Source: Teredinibacter franksiae
GTDB taxonomy: Bacteria; Pseudomonadota; Gammaproteobacteria; Pseudomonadales; Cellvibrionaceae
Direction: 5' to 3'
Length of the DNA stretch: 64,000 nucleotides
Assembly (NCBI RefSeq): GCF_014218805.1
Contig: NZ_JACJUV010000001.1
Coordinates: forward strand, 3,546,501-3,610,500
A model generated the notes under the pieces. The model worked only from the letters and a program-made list of their open reading frames with translations, had not been told where the DNA came from and did no database searches. This document shows positions 62,501 through 64,000 of the stretch, one piece after another (positions within the stretch are counted from its first letter, which is position 1; every line of letters begins with the position of its first letter). The position numbers and the translations under genes were made by a program.

Positions 62501-63776
62501 GATATTCTTCCAGCAATGACAGGCCATCACCATCATCGTCCATTTGGGCATCGAAAGGCATCATTGGGTCAAAGCCGTTCACAATCTCCCAGGCATCGGG
62601 CAAACCGTCGCTATCAGAATCCAGCGCGCGGGTACGGTCAGTGGGGTAGAGGTCATCGCCATCTGGAATGCCATCCATGTCCGTATCGGGGTGCTGGGGC
62701 TCGGTGCCTGCAAAGAACTCTTGAGAATTACCCAGGCCGTCGCCATCGAGATCTTCACTGCCATCCTGCTGGTTATAATCAATGGTGCCATGGAGGTATT
62801 CATATTCGGCAGGCATACCATCGCGGTCATCATCGCGGGTGTAGTAGCCGTGTGTTGGGTAATGGTCATAGCCGTCCATCATGCCGTCTAGATCACTGTC
62901 AGGGTCGAGCGGGTGTGTGTTGGCCTTAAACTCTTGTAGATTGGTGAAGTTGTCTCCGTCTACGTCCGCCCATAAATCCTGCATGTAGGGGTCGGTACCC
63001 TCGGTAACCTCCCAAAAATCGGGCAGGGTGTCGCCATCGCTATCTTGCAGGTACTGTGGGTTGGTAGGTGCGGGGTCGAAGCCGTCAGAGAATGTGTCGC
63101 CGTCTGTGTCGGGGTTTTCAGGTGACGTGCCTGCAATAAATTCCTGCAGATTGGAGAGGCCGTCGAAATCAAAATCGAAACCGGCGTCTTCTGCGAATAG
63201 TGGGTCGAGAAAGTGTAACTTCTTCTCATACGCGTTGGGCAGGCCGTCACTGTCATCATCTAGTTGGTAGCTAAAAACTAGCGGAAACGCGTCAGTAGCG
63301 TCCAGACTACCATCGCGATCACTGTCTTTGTTGTTGGGGTTTGTTCCTAGCAAAAACTCTTGAAGGTTGGTGAGCCTATCGCTGTCGAAATCGGCTGCGG
63401 CATCTTCATTGAAATTCATGTCTAGGCCGTTAATAATTTCCCAGCTGTCGGGCAGGCCGTCTTCGTCGGTATCCGAAGCTACTCTTGGATTGACGGGGGC
63501 TAAATCAACTCCGTCATCAATACCATCAGTATCGGAATCTATGAGCAGAGGGTGGGTTCCCGCTTGATATTCCTGCAGGTTGGTGAGCAAATCACCATCC
63601 ATATCGGCGTTGCTATCGGGCATGAAAAGATCGAACCCGTAAGCAGTCTCCCAAAGGTCAGGCATGCCATCGCCGTCACTGTCGGTCGTGTCGATTTGTG
63701 CGTTAACGTGGAGTGGTGTTACGGTGAGTAAAAAGACAGTGAAAATGGCGAAAATAAAGCGCGAACCTAGCATCAT
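56562..63776 (-). CDS. Giant secreted calcium-repeat protein with FG-GAP propeller and C-terminal binding domains
   Basis: About 2404 residues. The ATG at 63776 was chosen because GAAGGGG lies six bases upstream; TTG 63791 and ATG 63782 are upstream options. Signal peptide ~1-26 (ends HVNAQ). Residues ~30-1735 are ~70-residue repeats of a DSDxDGLPDxWE / DxDGLxNLQEFxxGTDP type, expected to bind calcium. Part of this is a 284-residue higher-order repeat. Residues ~1740-2135 hold exactly seven FG-GAP units (GDLDGDGxxDLLVGA), a full integrin-alpha-like propeller. A beta-sandwich at ~2195-2350 (AEILGLGFDNN, NRTFRLAGTQNWG) looks carbohydrate-binding, and the last ~55 residues (GGETWDSLALDLYGS) resemble a LysM/phage gpX fold. 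Probably exported to the cell surface; function unknown. Confidence 0.85.
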   Translation of the reverse strand: MMLGSRFIFAIFTVFLLTVTPLHVNAQIDTTDSDGDGMPDLWETAYGFDLFMPDSNADMDGDLLTNLQEYQAGTHPLLIDSDTDGIDDGVDLAPVNPRVASDTDEDGLPDSWEIINGLDMNFNEDAAADFDSDRLTNLQEFLLGTNPNNKDSDRDGSLDATDAFPLVFSYQLDDDSDGLPNAYEKKLHFLDPLFAEDAGFDFDFDGLSNLQEFIAGTSPENPDTDGDTFSDGFDPAPTNPQYLQDSDGDTLPDFWEVTEGTDPYMQDLWADVDGDNFTNLQEFKANTHPLDPDSDLDGMMDGYDHYPTHGYYTRDDDRDGMPAEYEYLHGTIDYNQQDGSEDLDGDGLGNSQEFFAGTEPQHPDTDMDGIPDGDDLYPTDRTRALDSDSDGLPDAWEIVNGFDPMMPFDAQMDDDGDGLSLLEEYLAGTDWRLEDSDADGAPDADDLYPTNALYQIDDDNDGLPNAYEDGFSFLYPFDPLDATQDNDQDGLNNLQEFQLGTDPSEPDSDADGFFDGDDVAPTDPQYAMDSDQDGLPDQWEFANDFDPFRHDSFEDMDNDRLSNRQEYQLGTDPNNPDTDNDYMPDGEDHYPLNPQYSLDSDRDTMPDRYEYLHNLDAYNTQDGGFDFDSDGLNNAGEFAAGTDPQHPDTDMDGIPDGDDLYPTDRTRALDSDSDGLPDAWEIVNGFDPMMPFDAQMDDDGDGLSLLEEYLAGTDWRLEDSDADGAPDADDLYPTNALYQIDDDNDGLPNAYEDGFSFLYPFDPLDATQDNDQDGLNNLQEFQLGTDPSEPDSDADGFFDGDDVAPTDPQYAMDSDQDGLPDQWEFANDFDPFRHDSFEDMDNDRLSNRQEYQLGTDPNNPDTDNDYMPDGEDHYPLNPQYSLDSDRDTMPDRYEYLHNLDAYNTQDGGFDFDSDGLNNAGEFAAGTDPQHPDTDMDGIPDGDDLYPTDRTRALDSDSDGLPDAWEIVNGFDPMMPFDAQMDDDGDGLSLLEEYLAGTDWRLEDSDADGAPDADDLYPTNALYQIDDDNDGLPNAYEDGFSFLYPFDPLDATQDNDQDGLNNLQEFQLGTDPSEPDSDADGFFDGDDVAPTDPQYAMDSDQDGLPDQWEFANDFDPFRHDSFEDMDNDRLSNRQEYQLGTDPNNPDTDNDYMPDGEDHYPLNPQYSLDSDRDTMPDRYEYLHNLDAYNTQDGGFDFDSDGLNNAGEFAAGTDPQHPDTDMDGIPDGDDLYPTDRTRALDSDSDGLPDAWEIVNGFDPMMPFDAQMDDDGDGLSLLEEYLAGTDWRLEDSDADGAPDADDLYPTNALYQIDDDNDGLPNAYEDGFSFLYPFDPLDATQDNDQDGLNNLQEFQLGTDPSEPDSDADGFFDGDDVAPTDPQYAMDSDQDGLPDQWEFANGSDPFRHDSFEDMDNDRLSNRQEYQLGTDPNNPDTDNDYMFDGEDHYPLNPQYSLDSDRDGIPREWEEARMFSDFDTYDALLDNDGNGLTNLEEFQIENNGGVVDSDGDGMPDDFELANGLMPTDPSDAEWDLDNDGLSNLEEFNVNTDPHQIDSDGDGLEDGWEVSYGFDPTTDTDEGALDSDDDGLSNFDEAILGTNPTASDTDGDGINDGIDAFPTDSNESLDTDGDGSGNNSDSDDDNDGLSDTEEATLGTNPLLADSDSDTFSDGTELSLGTDPLVYNDNTDGDNLPNAIDPDDDNDRLTDEQEIALGSNPELRDTDGDTVLDGDDTALLDPTLPLVQVHETSSNDSLGRALAALNDLNGDGIADYAVSAPDAHPGSAYGAVYVYSGADHSLINTIVNNNAAHYRLGGSLAAVGDLNGDGLSDLVIGAPHSDINGTDSGVALVVSAVDSTVLFTLEGDGIEVNLATTAAGGEDVNGDGIPDFILGMMALEGAEQSQRARVYSGADASLLFEHTVVGPTSLPPAVAMPGDLDGDGLSEFALGTQANSRGALEVYSGADGSLLFEQEDGVDYSYFGRAIASGGDLDGDGINDLLVGAQLDTSAGSYTGAVYAYSGIDGSLIHQLQGSAAFTSFGYNVASAGDMNLDGYDDFLVAARGYRFSDGINPTVHLYSGKTGLELAQINSPFNTNYGIGLANMGDTDGDGFNELLVSDNYISGSLGGYGRAYVYSLQGDNDNDGLPHLWETTYGLNPFDASDASTDLDNDGFTNLEEYQLGTNPSDAATVYTLNNAALSQPNITTINFSERPPLAYGGSQDKSNLGFVAVEDDGNTLHLNSNRWQAVNLSYQVTANTILAVDFAAAEIAEILGLGFDNNLGISSNRTFRLAGTQNWGRSNYQYGASGDFESFEIPVGDFYSGSFNYLFFMCDDDKNLGCDNRFSNVRIYENGEPQETYLQLQGGETWDSLALDLYGSAGAAAELQLTLEPLYLLNAGENILASDLPTQITVH
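59413..62699 (-). repeat. 852-bp higher-order coding repeat, about 3.9 near-identical copies
   Basis: The same 852-bp (284-codon) block recurs with exact spacing (for example around 59454, 60306, 61158 and 62010). Copies differ by only a few bases: the copy nearest the gene 3' end encodes ANGSDPF and YMFDGED where the others have ANDFDPF and YMPDGED, and a single C/T change lies near 62391. Each block consists of four diverged ~71-residue sub-repeats (71, 72, 70 and 71 residues). Confidence 0.95.
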
Positions 63777-63862
63777 GAGCATCCCCTTCAATTGATATTC
63801 CTGTGTACCCGGGTATCAAATGCGAAAGTGCGACGGAGTTCAAGGGGGTAAATCAATAGTCG

Positions 63863-63922
63863 CACAAAAACGTGACTTGTGTTGTTAACCCTAATGTTTA
63901 ACAGGGAATTTACGTTTTTGTG
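63863..63922. promoter_or_regulatory. Nested inverted repeat upstream of the ~2404-residue protein gene
   Basis: Outer arms CACAAAAACGT (63863-63873) and ACGTTTTTGTG (63912-63922) enclose inner arms TGTTAA (63883-63888) and TTAACA (63898-63903) with almost the same centre. It ends ~87 bases before the minus-strand start codon, a position fit for an operator, a leader hairpin or the terminator of a gene beyond the window. Confidence 0.55.
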
Positions 63923-64000
63923 AACTTGCCGGTTACCCATATACACGTAATGTCGCAAAAATGATTATAAGAATCTCATTGTTTTATAGGGATTGCTATA

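Noticed and set aside
59454..62929. Repeated plus-strand open frames of 90-162 codons opposite the giant gene
   Set aside because: They recur with the 852-bp period and are shadows of the minus-strand repeat protein; their products are biased low-complexity sequences.

Overview
The window reads as a chromosome segment of a marine or plant-degrading gammaproteobacterium, most likely in the Cellvibrionales (Saccharophagus/Teredinibacter/Cellvibrio relatives). This is inferred from three things: Pseudomonas-like gene order (hslVU-ftsN-like-priA-rpmE; ponA/pilMNOPQ-aroK-aroB-damX-gltBD-hemE; rhdA-psd, rsgA/orn, queG/nnr-tsaE-amiC-mutL-miaA-hfq-hflX-hflK-hflC-DUF2065-hisZ-purA), moderate GC content, and very large secreted calcium-repeat proteins of the kind common in that group. 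No tRNA, rRNA, CRISPR array, prophage or transposase was seen.

Layout. 1-6.7 kb (minus strand): start of hslU, hslV, a SPOR-domain protein, a lipoprotein with carboxypeptidase-regulatory-like folds, priA and rpmE. 6.8-9.4 kb: ponA (PBP1a), divergent from pilMNOPQ (9.6-14.6 kb), the inner-membrane and secretin parts of the type IV pilus machine, followed by aroK, aroB and a DamX-like AAA/SPOR protein. 18.4-25.5 kb: gltB-gltD (glutamate synthase), a strong terminator, then hemE. 25.9-27.3 kb: an HD-GYP protein whose metal-binding residues are largely replaced; it converges on an AraC-AGT DNA-repair fusion. 28.2-31.0 kb (minus): psd, rhdA, rsgA; then orn (plus). 32.1-33.9 kb: a small unknown protein and an MFS transporter sit between orn and queG. 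33.9-48.8 kb: the conserved queG/nnr through purA block, interrupted after hflC by a 51-bp tandem repeat array (45558-45778). 48.9-50.1 kb: an orphan soluble GAF-histidine kinase. 50.5-63.8 kb: two giant convergent genes for secreted, aspartate-rich, calcium-binding repeat proteins: a 1952-residue lipoprotein, and a ~2404-residue protein with a higher-order 852-bp repeat (about 3.9 near-identical copies), a complete seven-repeat FG-GAP propeller, a carbohydrate-binding-like domain and a small LysM/gpX-like tail.

Most of the window is housekeeping: proteostasis (HslVU, HflKC), wall synthesis and cleavage (PBP1a, AmiC, SPOR proteins), replication restart and mismatch repair (PriA, MutL), RNA metabolism (Orn, Hfq, MiaA, QueG, TsaE) and nitrogen, haem, shikimate, histidine and purine metabolism. 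The parts that most deserve attention are the giant repeat proteins, the 51-bp array and the degenerate HD-GYP protein. I found no defence system or obviously new multi-gene system.
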